Shown here: piece after piece, positions 7,928-16,631 of the stretch
Position numbering within the stretch: the first letter of the stretch is position 1
Layout of the letters: each line of letters starts with the position of its first letter
Source: Actinomycetota bacterium
GTDB lineage: Bacteria > Actinomycetota > Thermoleophilia > RBG-16-64-13
DNA: 36,728 bases
Direction: 5' to 3'
NCBI GenBank assembly: GCA_012523095.1
Contig: JAAYJE010000038.1
Coordinates: 104,244-140,971 of the forward strand
Program-made: the position numbers and the translations under genes
The notes under the pieces: generated by a model
Seen by the model: only the letters and a program-made list of their open reading frames with translations
Told to the model about the DNA's origin: nothing
Databases searched by the model: none

Positions 7928-8263
7928 CTAACCGGCGAAGAGCGCTTCGTCCAATTGGGTGAATATCGAGAAGACCCCGTCGAAACCGGTGATGTGGAAG
8001 ATCTTGAGAAGGAAAGGATCGTCTACCACCAGGCAGAACCCGCCATCGTTCGATTGGGTCTCCTGATGAGCGCCGACCAACACACCGAGCGCGGTGGAAT
8101 CGATGAAGTGTACTCCGGAGAGATCAAGGATCAAGCGTCCCCCACCAGCCACGTACTCGTCCAGCACCTCTTTCAGACGAGGCGCCGTATAGACATCGAG
8201 GTCGCCTTCCACATGGATGACCACCGCTCCATCTCGGGCGTCGGTGCTAATGGACAGACTCAA
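7928..8263 (-). CDS. STAS-domain anti-sigma factor antagonist (SpoIIAA/RsbV type)
   Basis: A 111-residue single STAS domain: VIHVEGDLDVYTAPRLKEVL, LILDLSGVHFIDSTALGVLVG and a C-terminal FSIFTQLDEAL helix. The Ser in FIDSTALG is the residue phosphorylated by the partner anti-sigma kinase in this family. In its unphosphorylated state such a protein releases a sigma factor by binding the anti-sigma factor. No kinase or sigma gene is adjacent, so the partner is unknown. The TTG start at 8263 has GGAGGT five bases upstream. The 249 bases between this gene and topA (7679-7927) hold nothing I recognise. Confidence 0.88.
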   Translation of the reverse strand: MSLSISTDARDGAVVIHVEGDLDVYTAPRLKEVLDEYVAGGGRLILDLSGVHFIDSTALGVLVGAHQETQSNDGGFCLVVDDPFLLKIFHITGFDGVFSIFTQLDEALFAG

Positions 8264-8380
8264 CCTGCACCTCCATCTCTCGGACCGAGCATGGCCGCCG
8301 GCCGTAGTCGCTCGACGTAGGCCACTCCAGTATATACATCAGAGCGAGGATTTTCCCTATGCGCTCTTACCGTCCGCCCG

Positions 8381-9067
8381 TCAGTCGCCGGTGGTCGAAG
8401 CCGTGGGGCTGCTCGTGGAGGAAGGGGTGGTGGTCGTGGTGGCGCCCACTGTGGTGGTCGTAGTGGCGATGAGTTTCTCGACCTGCTCCCGAACCACGTC
8501 GGCCATATCCGCGTTCGGAGCGAGCTCCAGGTACTTCTCCCAGGCCATGACCGCTGCCGCCGCGTTACCGAGACTGTTCTGAGCTATGCCGAGCTTCAGG
8601 AACAGATCAGGGTTGGCGGGATCGACCGAAGTCGCCTTGTTCAGCACCGTCACGGCGGCCTGAGCATTGTTGTACTCCTTGCTCAGATACAGGTTGGCCA
8701 CACGCATGTAGACATCCTTGAGGCTGGGGTCGGTCTGGATGGCGCTTTCCATCAGGTCGGCGGCGGCCTGCAAATAGGCTGAGTCGCCTTTCTCCCCATA
8801 CATCTGCTCGCACAGAGTGGCGGCCTCCAGCATCTTAGTCGTGTCTCCGGGAGTCGTTTCGAGAGCCTTCAGCGCGGCTTCCAACTTCTCCACATTGGTC
8901 TGAGGCGCCTCGCTCTTGTCGCCACCGCCTCTGAAGATCGCGGAAAGGTCGAAGCCCGCACCCCCGTAGCCGACGCCCATGAACAGAAAGCTGGAAGCGA
9001 AGACGATGGCCAGGATCAAGGCCACCCATTTAGCCCGCTTCCGTATTTTTTTGCGATCCAGCAGCAA
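8381..9067 (-). CDS. Membrane-anchored TPR protein
   Basis: A 228-residue protein. After a basic N-terminus (LLDRKKIRKRAK) one transmembrane helix (about residues 13-35) anchors it, and the rest should face outward. Tetratricopeptide-like repeats occupy roughly 60-190, the clearest being NPDLFLKLGIAQNSLGNAAAAVMAWEKYLELAP (two adjoining helices). The last 30 residues are a Thr/Ser-rich tail. TPR domains bind other proteins; the partner here is unknown. The TTG start at 9067, six bases after GAGGAG, was preferred because upstream residues do not look coding. It is followed closely by the STAS gene, but co-function is not evident. Confidence 0.8.
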   Translation of the reverse strand: MLLDRKKIRKRAKWVALILAIVFASSFLFMGVGYGGAGFDLSAIFRGGGDKSEAPQTNVEKLEAALKALETTPGDTTKMLEAATLCEQMYGEKGDSAYLQAAADLMESAIQTDPSLKDVYMRVANLYLSKEYNNAQAAVTVLNKATSVDPANPDLFLKLGIAQNSLGNAAAAVMAWEKYLELAPNADMADVVREQVEKLIATTTTTVGATTTTTPSSTSSPTASTTGD

Positions 9068-9184
9068 AATAGTCTCCTCACATCGGGTCTCGGCAATCCC
9101 CGGCCCCCGCAAGCCGGCCTGCGGACCCACCGCAGATTGCGTGACAGATTATGCCCCATCCGTGCCATCGCCGCCACAAGCCCA

Positions 9185-9239
9185 GAGCGGCGGCGGGCCT
9201 TCACACCGAGGCGACACCTCCCACCGGCCGCCGCCGCGC
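9185..9239. repeat. Imperfect GC-rich inverted repeat after the amidohydrolase gene
   Basis: A GCGGCGGCGG-type arm near 9190 pairs with CCGCCGCCGC just before the stop codon at 9240. It may form a hairpin in the 3' end of the amidohydrolase transcript. There is no T-run, so it is not a standard intrinsic terminator. Confidence 0.3.
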
Positions 9240-10727
9240 TCAGATAGGCGGGAGGCTCAACCTCTCCCGCGCCGCGTTCAGGCCCGCAAGGACGTGTGGC
9301 GGCGGCGCGTCCCCTTCGGAGACCACTCGGCCGTCGATCATGGTCATCCGCACATCGTCGGCGGTCGCTGATCGTACAAAGGTCTCTGTAGGATCGTCGA
9401 CTGTGATGCGCGGCCCCTGAGGACGGGCGTGCGGCTGGGGGACGGCTGCGCCGTCCCCCAGCCGCACGGCGATGATGTCCGCACGCCTGCCCACCTCTAG
9501 ACTCCCTACGAGGCGCTCCCAACCAAGTGCCCGGGCTCCATCCAAGGTGGCCATGCGCAAGACGTCCGCGGCGGTGAGCGGGGTCGGCGTCGATGCGGTG
9601 GAGCCCGCCTCCGTGAGCGCTCCGGCCGCAGCCGCCCGCTCCTTGCTTACGGCAAGCGCCGCCCGCATCTCCGCGAACATGTCGAGACTGTCGTTGGAAG
9701 CGAGGCTGTCGGTGCCCAGACCCACGACCGCACCGGCCGCCAGCATCTCCGCCACCGGCGCCCTTCCGCAGCGGAGCTTCAGATTCGAGCGCGGGCAGTG
9801 AGCCACCACCGCTCCCGCACCGGCCAGAACGGCGATGTCCTCGCCGCTCACCTGCACGGCATGCACAGCGAGCATGTCGGATCCCAGCGCTCCCGTCCCA
9901 TCGAGATAGCGCACGGGGCTCACACGCGGTGGGCTCCAGCGACTCCCTTTCCACAGACCCACCGCGCGGTAGGCATGGGCGATCGGCCCCCCTCCTCGCA
10001 TCAATAGTCTCACTTCGGCCCGCGATTCAGCCACGTGCGTGGCCATGCGTAGGCCGGCGCGGCGCGCGAAGCGCGCCGCCTCCCGATACAGGCGGGCGGA
10101 GACGGTGTATGGAGCGTGAGGCGAGACCCCATACTCCATCCGCGGCCCCCCCGAGCCGGGCCCGGAGGGGGCCGGGGAGGGCCCCGGGTAGGCCTCCCCG
10201 GCCCCCAGCGTCTCCCCGCGCTCGCCCCGCAACCGCTCGATGTCCTCTTCCAAGCGCTCCATGGTCGCGGGAAGACGAGCGTCATCGACGCCGAACAGCT
10301 CCAAATAGACGCGCGCGCGCAGCCCGACCGACCGGGCTGCGCGCGCCACGGGCCATCCGTCGTACGAGGTGTCGGCTATGGAGGTCACGCCACTACGCGC
10401 ACATTCGTACGCCCCCCACAGGGCCGATGCGACATAGTCCTCGGTACCCAGCCTGCGTCGCGCGCGTAGCAGGTTCAACATCCAAGGGCCGAACCCCGAC
10501 GGTCGCGCGAAGCCTCTGAACGCCGAGTATTCCAGGTGCGTGTGAGCATTCACCAGTCCCGGCAGAAGGGCGCATCCCGGAAATCCCCGCGTCTCCTCCG
10601 TCGGGTACCGCGCCCGCAACTCGGCTACGGGTCCCACCGCTCGGATGACGCCTTCCGAGACCAGCAGCGCCCCTTCCGGGAGCGGCGGACTGCTGATCGG
10701 AAGCACCCAGTCGGCACACAGAAGCAC
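9240..10727 (-). CDS. Amidohydrolase, aminofutalosine/SAH-MTA deaminase type
   Basis: A metal-dependent TIM-barrel hydrolase of 495 residues. Motifs in order are NAHTHLE (metal ligands H62 and H64), GVSPHAPYT, ATHVAES (third His), HCPRSNLKL, and GTDSLASND (metal Asp). They match the TrzA/SsnA/MtaD deaminase group, which removes an amino group from adenine- or triazine-like rings. Its place directly after the complex I operon makes aminodeoxyfutalosine deaminase of the futalosine menaquinone route (MqnX) a reasonable guess, but no other menaquinone gene is in view. The GTG start has AGGAGG seven bases upstream. Two GC-rich palindromes lie inside the frame and add Gly/Pro/Ala-rich stretches at about residues 174-187 and 420-434. 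Confidence 0.8.
   Translation of the reverse strand: MLLCADWVLPISSPPLPEGALLVSEGVIRAVGPVAELRARYPTEETRGFPGCALLPGLVNAHTHLEYSAFRGFARPSGFGPWMLNLLRARRRLGTEDYVASALWGAYECARSGVTSIADTSYDGWPVARAARSVGLRARVYLELFGVDDARLPATMERLEEDIERLRGERGETLGAGEAYPGPSPAPSGPGSGGPRMEYGVSPHAPYTVSARLYREAARFARRAGLRMATHVAESRAEVRLLMRGGGPIAHAYRAVGLWKGSRWSPPRVSPVRYLDGTGALGSDMLAVHAVQVSGEDIAVLAGAGAVVAHCPRSNLKLRCGRAPVAEMLAAGAVVGLGTDSLASNDSLDMFAEMRAALAVSKERAAAAGALTEAGSTASTPTPLTAADVLRMATLDGARALGWERLVGSLEVGRRADIIAVRLGDGAAVPQPHARPQGPRITVDDPTETFVRSATADDVRMTMIDGRVVSEGDAPPPHVLAGLNAARERLSLPPI
9428..9468. repeat. Perfect 19-bp palindrome (3-base loop) inside the amidohydrolase gene
   Basis: The arm CGTGCGGCTGGGGGACGGC (9428-9446) is exactly complementary to 9450-9468, leaving the loop TGC. 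It encodes residues of about 420-434 in the C-terminal part of the protein, after the conserved barrel motifs. A stem this long and perfect is not expected from coding constraint. Confidence 0.85.
10167..10206. repeat. Perfect 14-bp GC-rich palindrome inside the amidohydrolase gene
   Basis: The arm GGGGGCCGGGGAGG (10167-10180) is exactly complementary to 10193-10206. With one bulged base the stem can extend two further pairs. It encodes a Pro/Gly/Ser-rich stretch (about residues 174-187) just before the conserved GVSPHAPYT motif, and looks like an in-frame insertion in a loop. Confidence 0.8.
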
Positions 10728-10795
10728 CCTTCAGCCTCCTCTCACAGCAAGCCACGGCCGTTACGCGCCCCCGGGCCCCCGCAAACGCTCCCCGC

Positions 10796-12289
10796 CTACT
10801 TGAGCAGGGCGCCGAATCCGGATGCGGCTGCGTCCCAAAGCCACGATGGCACGAGTCCTATGGCCACCGTGGCAATGGCGCTCACCGCCAGCGAAGCCGC
10901 CATGGCTCCCCCGATAGGCTCTTTGAGCGTGTACTCTCTCTCCGGCTCCCGGAAGAACATATAGATGACGACTCTCAGGTAGTAGTAGGCGGACACTGCG
11001 GTGAGCAGCACTCCCACCACGGCCAGCCACCAGAGGTCGGCCCACACCACACCGCTGAACACGTAGAACTTGCCGATGAACCCCGCAGTCCCGGGGATGC
11101 CGGTCAACGACAACAGGAAGAGGGTGAGGAGCGACGCGGTCCACGGAGAGCGGCGGCCGAGACCGGCCAGACTCTTGAGCGAGTAGTCGAACCCCTTAGG
11201 CATCTGCGCCTTCAAATAGGCCAAGATCCCGAAGGCCCCCAGGTTCATGAAGGTATAGGCCGCCAAGTAGATCATCACCCCCTGCCCCGGCAGTGTGTTA
11301 CCGCTCCAGCCCATGGCGCCCACTCCCGCGAGCAGGTAGCCGGCGTGCGCGATCGACGAGTAAGCCAGCATCCTCTTCACGTTCGTCTGGACGAGGGCAT
11401 AGAGATTACCCGCCAACATGGTGACGATGGAAAGGACGATGAAAAACAGGCCCCATTCCTTGAGCGCGCCCGGGAAGGCCGCGACGAAAGCGGCCATCAT
11501 GGCCGAGAAGGCGGCCGCCTTAGGCCCCACTGAGAAGAAGGCCGCGATGGGAGTGGGGGCGCCTTGGTAAACGTCCGGCGTCCACATGTGGAACGGAGCG
11601 GCCGAGACCTTGAAGGCCAACCCGATGGCGACCAGGAACACGGCGAGGAGCACTCCGGCCTTGCCGCCGGTGGCGGCGGACTGCATTATCTCACCCATCG
11701 CCCGACCTGTCGCGGAGTAGTTGGTCGCCCCCGCCTGCCCGTACACAAGCGACACGCCGTACAGGAGAATGGCCGAAGCGAACGACCCGGTCAGGAAGTA
11801 CTTGAGCGACGCCTCGTTCGAGCGGATACGGTAGCGGAAGAAGGCCGCGAGCAGGTAGCTGCTGATGGCCATGAGTTCGATGGCCACGTAGAGGAGGATG
11901 AAGTCCCGCGCGGCGGCCATGAGATTCATACCGATGACGGCGAAGAGTAGCAGGGCATAGTACTCACCCAGATGACGCCGGTGCGCCTCCAAATACCCCG
12001 GCGACATGAGGACGGTCAGCACCGCACCTACCCCGAACAGCACGTTGAAGAAGACGGCCCATGAGTCAAGCACGAGCATACCCGCGAACGACTCCCGGTC
12101 CTCGCCGGAAAGGCCCAACGATACCGCCACCGACCCGACCAGCCCGGTCAATGTGATGGCGATCAAGGCCGTCCGATCGATCCGCCCGGTCCCATCGGAC
12201 TTGAGGAACGGCTCCACCAGCAGCACGATCAAGGCCGTCACCAACAGGATCAGTTCGGGGATGATGGGGACCAGGTCGGGCGTCTGCAT
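10796..12289 (-). CDS. nuoN: NADH-quinone oxidoreductase subunit N
   Basis: The 497-residue proton-pumping antiporter-like membrane subunit. It has about 14 membrane helices, with the Glu in LLYVAIELMAISSYLL and the Lys in GLAFKVSAAPFHMWTPDVYQGAPTP that form the proton path, plus MLAYSSIAHAGYLL. The ATG abuts the nuoM stop with no gap, so it is the last gene of the nuo operon. Length and motifs are normal for the family. Confidence 0.97.
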   Translation of the reverse strand: MQTPDLVPIIPELILLVTALIVLLVEPFLKSDGTGRIDRTALIAITLTGLVGSVAVSLGLSGEDRESFAGMLVLDSWAVFFNVLFGVGAVLTVLMSPGYLEAHRRHLGEYYALLLFAVIGMNLMAAARDFILLYVAIELMAISSYLLAAFFRYRIRSNEASLKYFLTGSFASAILLYGVSLVYGQAGATNYSATGRAMGEIMQSAATGGKAGVLLAVFLVAIGLAFKVSAAPFHMWTPDVYQGAPTPIAAFFSVGPKAAAFSAMMAAFVAAFPGALKEWGLFFIVLSIVTMLAGNLYALVQTNVKRMLAYSSIAHAGYLLAGVGAMGWSGNTLPGQGVMIYLAAYTFMNLGAFGILAYLKAQMPKGFDYSLKSLAGLGRRSPWTASLLTLFLLSLTGIPGTAGFIGKFYVFSGVVWADLWWLAVVGVLLTAVSAYYYLRVVIYMFFREPEREYTLKEPIGGAMAASLAVSAIATVAIGLVPSWLWDAAASGFGALLK

Positions 12290-13819
12290 CTAGAACCCCC
12301 CGAATAGGGAGCCGACCATCTCGAGCAGGCTACTGCCGCGCTCGGCGAGATAGGGCTGCACCTGGCTGATTATGTTCTGGGTCGGAGCGTGAAGCAGATT
12401 CAGGAAGGTGTGCGGATAGAGACCGATCCAAACCGCCATTCCCACGAGCGGCGCCAAGCTGACGATCTCCCGGGCGCTGAGGTCTTTGAGGCTCAACCAC
12501 TTCTCGTTAGTCTGCTGGAACATGGTCCGTTGGTACATCCAGAGGAGATAGGCGGCGCCCAACACCACTCCCACCGACGCTATGACTGCGAAGACCTTGG
12601 CGTACTGGAACACTCCTACCAAGATAAGGAACTCACCCACGAACCCGCTTAGTCCGGGCAGTCCTAAGCTGCCCAGAACGAACAGGCTGAAGAAGGCGGC
12701 CGCCACCGGCATCGGCCGGGCCATGCCGCCGTAATCCTCGATCAGACGGGTGTGGGTGCGGTCGTAGAAGAAGCCCACCATCATGAAGAGCGCGCCGGTC
12801 AGGACTCCGTGACTGACCATCTGGAGCACTGAGCCTTCGATGCCCTGTTGGTTGAAGGTGAAAAGCCCGGCCGTGATGAACCCCATATGGCTCACCGAGG
12901 AGTACGCCACCAGGCGCTTCATGTCGGGCTGCACCAGAGACATGACGGCCCCGTAGATCACCGCGACGGCCGACAGGATGAGCACCGGCACCATAGCCTT
13001 CACCGCTACCTCTGGGAAGAACCCGATGCAGAAGCGGATCATGCCGTAGACGCCCATCTTGAGAAGCACGCCGGCCAGGACGACCGACCCGGCCGTGGGC
13101 GCCTCTGTGTGCGCGTCGGGGAGCCAAGTATGTACCGGGAACATGGGCACCTTGATGGCGAAGGCAACGAAGAAGGCGATGAACGACCATACGGCCAGCG
13201 GCCCACTGAAGCCTGCCTTCTGTAGCTCCAGGATGTCGAAGGTGAGCGGGCCGCCGTTCTTCGCATACCACCACACCACGGCCAGGATGGCGACCAGCAT
13301 GACCACCGAACCCACGAAGGTGAATAGGAAGAACTTGATGGCCGCGTAGACCCGCCTCGGTCCGCCCCACACGCCGATGATGAAGTACATGGGGATGAGC
13401 TGGATCTCCCAGAACACATAGAACAGGAAGAGGTCCATCGACACGAACACACCCAGCATGCCCGTCTCGAGCACCAACAGGCTGATGAAGAAGGCCAGCC
13501 CTCTGTCCTTGATGGAATTCCACGAGCACAGGATGGCCACCACCGTGAGCAGAGTGGTCAGCAGCACCAAGAGCACCGAGATACCGTCTACGCCCAGGTG
13601 GTACGAGATGCCGAGGCCCTCGATCCAGCGGTGGTCCTCGATGAACTGGAAACCTGCCGTCCCCGTCCGGAATCTGGCCGCCAGATAGATGGCCACCCCC
13701 AAGGTGAGGACGCTGGTGACGAGGGCGGTCGTCTTGTAAGCGCTCGGCCTCCCGCGCATGAAGATCAGCATTACCACAGCGCCTGCGATGGGCAGGAAGG
13801 TCAACAATGTGAGGCTCAT
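12290..13819 (-). CDS. nuoM: NADH-quinone oxidoreductase subunit M
   Basis: A 509-residue antiporter-like subunit of the complex I membrane arm. Key elements are FYVFWEIQLIPMYFIIGVWGG (conserved Glu), AFAIKVPMFPVHTWLPDAHTEAPT (conserved Lys), and RLVAYSSVSHMGF. The ATG at 13819 overlaps the nuoL stop as ATGA and begins a hydrophobic MSLTLLTFLPIAG segment. The longer upstream frame is a shadow of nuoL. Normal family length. Confidence 0.97.
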   Translation of the reverse strand: MSLTLLTFLPIAGAVVMLIFMRGRPSAYKTTALVTSVLTLGVAIYLAARFRTGTAGFQFIEDHRWIEGLGISYHLGVDGISVLLVLLTTLLTVVAILCSWNSIKDRGLAFFISLLVLETGMLGVFVSMDLFLFYVFWEIQLIPMYFIIGVWGGPRRVYAAIKFFLFTFVGSVVMLVAILAVVWWYAKNGGPLTFDILELQKAGFSGPLAVWSFIAFFVAFAIKVPMFPVHTWLPDAHTEAPTAGSVVLAGVLLKMGVYGMIRFCIGFFPEVAVKAMVPVLILSAVAVIYGAVMSLVQPDMKRLVAYSSVSHMGFITAGLFTFNQQGIEGSVLQMVSHGVLTGALFMMVGFFYDRTHTRLIEDYGGMARPMPVAAAFFSLFVLGSLGLPGLSGFVGEFLILVGVFQYAKVFAVIASVGVVLGAAYLLWMYQRTMFQQTNEKWLSLKDLSAREIVSLAPLVGMAVWIGLYPHTFLNLLHAPTQNIISQVQPYLAERGSSLLEMVGSLFGGF

Positions 13820-15714
13820 AGGAACACCACCACCGTCACCACGATGAAGAGTCCGATGAAGATGCCCAGCAGGTAGTTCTGCACCCGCCCGGTCTGTAGC
13901 GGCCGCACCGCGACGGCCGCGTGCTTCCACAGCCAGGCCGTCCCGTTCACCGCGCCGTCGATGATCTTCTCGTCGAAGTTCTTCCACAGCCACCGGGAGC
14001 CGTCCACCGTAAGACGTACCACCGTGGCCGCGTAGAACTCATCCACGTAGAACTTGTTGTAGACCACCTTGTAGAGCAGCCGCAGCCTTTGGCCCAGCAG
14101 CGCGGGCAGGTCGGTCCGTCGTACATACATGAACCAGGCGAGGACGATGCCCAGACCCGCGACCACCACCGAGACCACCATCAGCACGTAATCGACGGCT
14201 GCCAGGCTGTGCTCATGGATGCCCAGGATATGGTTCGCGGGCGCGAACACCGGCTCGAGGAAGCTCTGGATCACGCCCAATTTACCCGGCAGCCCCAGGA
14301 AACCCACCAACAATGAGCCCGCGGCAAGGATGATCAGGGGCACGATCATCGACCAGGGGCTCTCGTGCACGTGCTTCTCGGTCCGCTCGTCCATCCGCGG
14401 TTTCCCGAAGAAGGTCATGAAGATCATGCGGAAGGTGTAGAACGCGGTGATGAAGGCCGCGATGAGCCCCACCGCCCAGAAGACGTACCTGCCGTCGCGC
14501 CACACGGCGCCCAGGATGTCGTCCTTCGACCAGAAGCCGGCGAAGGGGAAGATGCCCGAGAGCGCGAGCGCGCCTGCCACCAGAGTCCAGTACGTGACGG
14601 GGATGCGCTTCGCCAGCCCGCCCATCTTGTCCATGTCCTGCTCGCCGCCCAAGGAGTGGATCACCGAACCGGCCCCCAGGAACAGAAGGGCCTTGAAGAA
14701 CGCATGCGTCACGAGATGGAAGATGGCGATGGCCCAGGCTCCTACCCCCAGGGCCATGAACATGTATCCAAGTTGCGACACGGTCGAGTAGGCAAGCACC
14801 TTCTTGATGTCTTTCTGACAGATGCCGATGATCGCCGCGAAAATGGCTGTGAAGGTCCCGATGGCGCCCACCACGAGCAGAGCCACGGGTACGCCGGCGA
14901 AGATGACGGCGCTACGGGCCACCAGGTACACACCGGCCGTGACCATGGTGGCCGCATGGATGAGGGCTGAGACCGGGGTCGGGCCCTCCATGGCGTCGGG
15001 CAACCACACATGCAGCGGGAACTGAGCCGATTTACCCATCGCGCCCATGAAGAGCAGCAGGGCGATGGCGATCAGCGTGCCTTCGCGGAACCCCCCGGCG
15101 CCCACCTGCTCGAACACGCCGACGTACTCTAGAGTGCCGAAGGTGACGAAGATGAGCATCACACCCAGAGCGAAGCCGAAGTCACCCACCCGGTTGACGA
15201 TGAAGGCCTTCTTGCCTGCAGCCGCCGCTTCGGGCTTGTGATAGAAGTAGCCGATGAGGTAGTACGAGCAGAGGCCCACCGCTTCCCAGCCGAAGTAGAG
15301 CAGCAGGTAGTTGCCGGCCATCACCAGCGTCAGCATGCTGAAGGCGAAGAGACTCATGAAGGCGAAGAACCGGTAGTAGCCCGTATCACCGTGCATATAA
15401 CCCTTGGAGTAGATGAAGATCAGCAGACCCACCCCCGAGACCACCAGACACATGACGGCAGAGAGCTGGTCCATCTGCAACGACATCGGCACCTGGAAGC
15501 TGCCCACCGCGAACCAGCGCCACAGCTCCACCACAAGGGGCTCTTCGCTTCCGCGGATCTGGATGAATGCGGCGAGCGACAGACCGAACGACCCCAGCAT
15601 GGCCAAGATAGGGAGCCAATGAGCCGACTTCTTGATCCACCACTTGCCGAAGATCAGCGTGACGACGAACGCCAAGAAGGGCAGTAGTGGTATGAGCCAG
15701 ATGTAGTGCTCCAT
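13816..15714 (-). CDS. nuoL: NADH-quinone oxidoreductase subunit L
   Basis: The 632-residue distal pump of complex I, with an antiporter fold plus the long lateral helix at the C-terminus. Diagnostic stretches are LLLYFGWEAVGLCSYYLIG, GKSAQFPLHVWLPDAMEGPTP and KVLAYSTVSQLGYMF. Its start shares one base with the nuoK stop (TGATG). A cytoplasmic linker (around 550-600, VVYNKFYVDEFY) is typical of NuoL. Confidence 0.97.
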   Translation of the reverse strand: MEHYIWLIPLLPFLAFVVTLIFGKWWIKKSAHWLPILAMLGSFGLSLAAFIQIRGSEEPLVVELWRWFAVGSFQVPMSLQMDQLSAVMCLVVSGVGLLIFIYSKGYMHGDTGYYRFFAFMSLFAFSMLTLVMAGNYLLLYFGWEAVGLCSYYLIGYFYHKPEAAAAGKKAFIVNRVGDFGFALGVMLIFVTFGTLEYVGVFEQVGAGGFREGTLIAIALLLFMGAMGKSAQFPLHVWLPDAMEGPTPVSALIHAATMVTAGVYLVARSAVIFAGVPVALLVVGAIGTFTAIFAAIIGICQKDIKKVLAYSTVSQLGYMFMALGVGAWAIAIFHLVTHAFFKALLFLGAGSVIHSLGGEQDMDKMGGLAKRIPVTYWTLVAGALALSGIFPFAGFWSKDDILGAVWRDGRYVFWAVGLIAAFITAFYTFRMIFMTFFGKPRMDERTEKHVHESPWSMIVPLIILAAGSLLVGFLGLPGKLGVIQSFLEPVFAPANHILGIHEHSLAAVDYVLMVVSVVVAGLGIVLAWFMYVRRTDLPALLGQRLRLLYKVVYNKFYVDEFYAATVVRLTVDGSRWLWKNFDEKIIDGAVNGTAWLWKHAAVAVRPLQTGRVQNYLLGIFIGLFIVVTVVVFL

Positions 15715-16040
15715 CAGCCGCGCATCCTATCGAAGAGGTCGACCATGAGCGTCCGGCGGTTACGGAAGAGGGCGGTGGCGATGGCCAGACCCACGGCGGC
15801 CTCGGCGGCCGCGATGGCCATGACGAAGATCACGAAGTTCTGACCCACCAAGTCCTCATGGAAGCGTGAGAAGCCGACCAGGTTGATGTTGACGGCGTTC
15901 AGCATCAGTTCAAGAGAGAAGAGCAGGATGAACAAGTTGCGCCGGATGAGCATGCCCGCGGCGCCGACGATGAAGAGCGCTGCCGATAGATAGAGATACC
16001 AGTCGACGGGGATAGGCATGTCGGCAGGGGTGGCACCCAC
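15714..16040 (-). CDS. nuoK: NADH-quinone oxidoreductase subunit K
   Basis: A 108-residue, three-helix subunit of the complex I membrane arm. The conserved Glu residues are in LFSLELMLNAVNIN and AIAAAEAAVGLAIA. The GTG start at 16040 follows GAGGAGG by eight bases and lies three bases after the nuoJ stop. An ATG at 16019 is a possible shorter start. Confidence 0.95.
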   Translation of the reverse strand: MGATPADMPIPVDWYLYLSAALFIVGAAGMLIRRNLFILLFSLELMLNAVNINLVGFSRFHEDLVGQNFVIFVMAIAAAEAAVGLAIATALFRNRRTLMVDLFDRMRG

Positions 16041-16043
16041 GGG

Positions 16044-16631
16044 CTACACCTCCTCCTCAACGGCCTCAGGCGTGGGCTCTTCGCCCGGTTCCCAGGAGCG
16101 CGTGGCGCCACCGGCCGTCTTCTCCCGCTTCACCAGGATGATGGCGCCGACCATCGCCGCGAGAAGCACCACAGACGCTACTTCGAAGGGCAGCAGCATG
16201 TTGTTGAAGAGGGCCTCGCCGAAGACCTTCGTACCGCCGCCGGCCTCCGCGATAGCTTCAGGGGTGAAACCACCTCGAGCCGAGGTGAAGGTCACACCTG
16301 CCAGCACTATGACGAATTCGGCCAGCACCAGCACCGAGAGCGCCAGCGCCAACCAGCGCTGGCGCCGGTGGGTCTGCTCTTCCTGTTCGAAGGTGCGGAG
16401 ATTCAGCAGCATGATCACGAAAACGAACAGCACCATGATGGCACCCGCGTAGACCACGATCTGCACGACCGCCAGGAAGTACGCCTGGGTCAGGAAGAAG
16501 ATGGCCGCCACGTTTAGGAACGTGAATACCAAGAAGAGCAGCCCGTGCACCACGTTCCTGCGGGTGACGGCGGCGATACCTCCTGCGACGGCCAGCACGG
16601 CAAAGATGACGAAGAGCACCTTCTCGGTCAT
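16044..16631 (-). CDS. nuoJ: NADH-quinone oxidoreductase subunit J
   Basis: A 195-residue subunit with five membrane helices. It contains AYFLAVVQIVVYAGAIMVLFVFVIM, the helix with a pi-bulge that rearranges during turnover in known structures. The C-terminus carries an acidic tail (EPGEEPTPEAVEEEV). The ATG at 16631 overlaps the nuoI stop (ATGA). The frame upstream of it is a nuoI shadow. Confidence 0.95.
   Translation of the reverse strand: MTEKVLFVIFAVLAVAGGIAAVTRRNVVHGLLFLVFTFLNVAAIFFLTQAYFLAVVQIVVYAGAIMVLFVFVIMLLNLRTFEQEEQTHRRQRWLALALSVLVLAEFVIVLAGVTFTSARGGFTPEAIAEAGGGTKVFGEALFNNMLLPFEVASVVLLAAMVGAIILVKREKTAGGATRSWEPGEEPTPEAVEEEV

Noticed and set aside
9016-9954. 312-residue minus-strand frame
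   Set aside because: It is an alternative frame of the amidohydrolase gene with Arg/Gly-rich composition and no recognisable motif.
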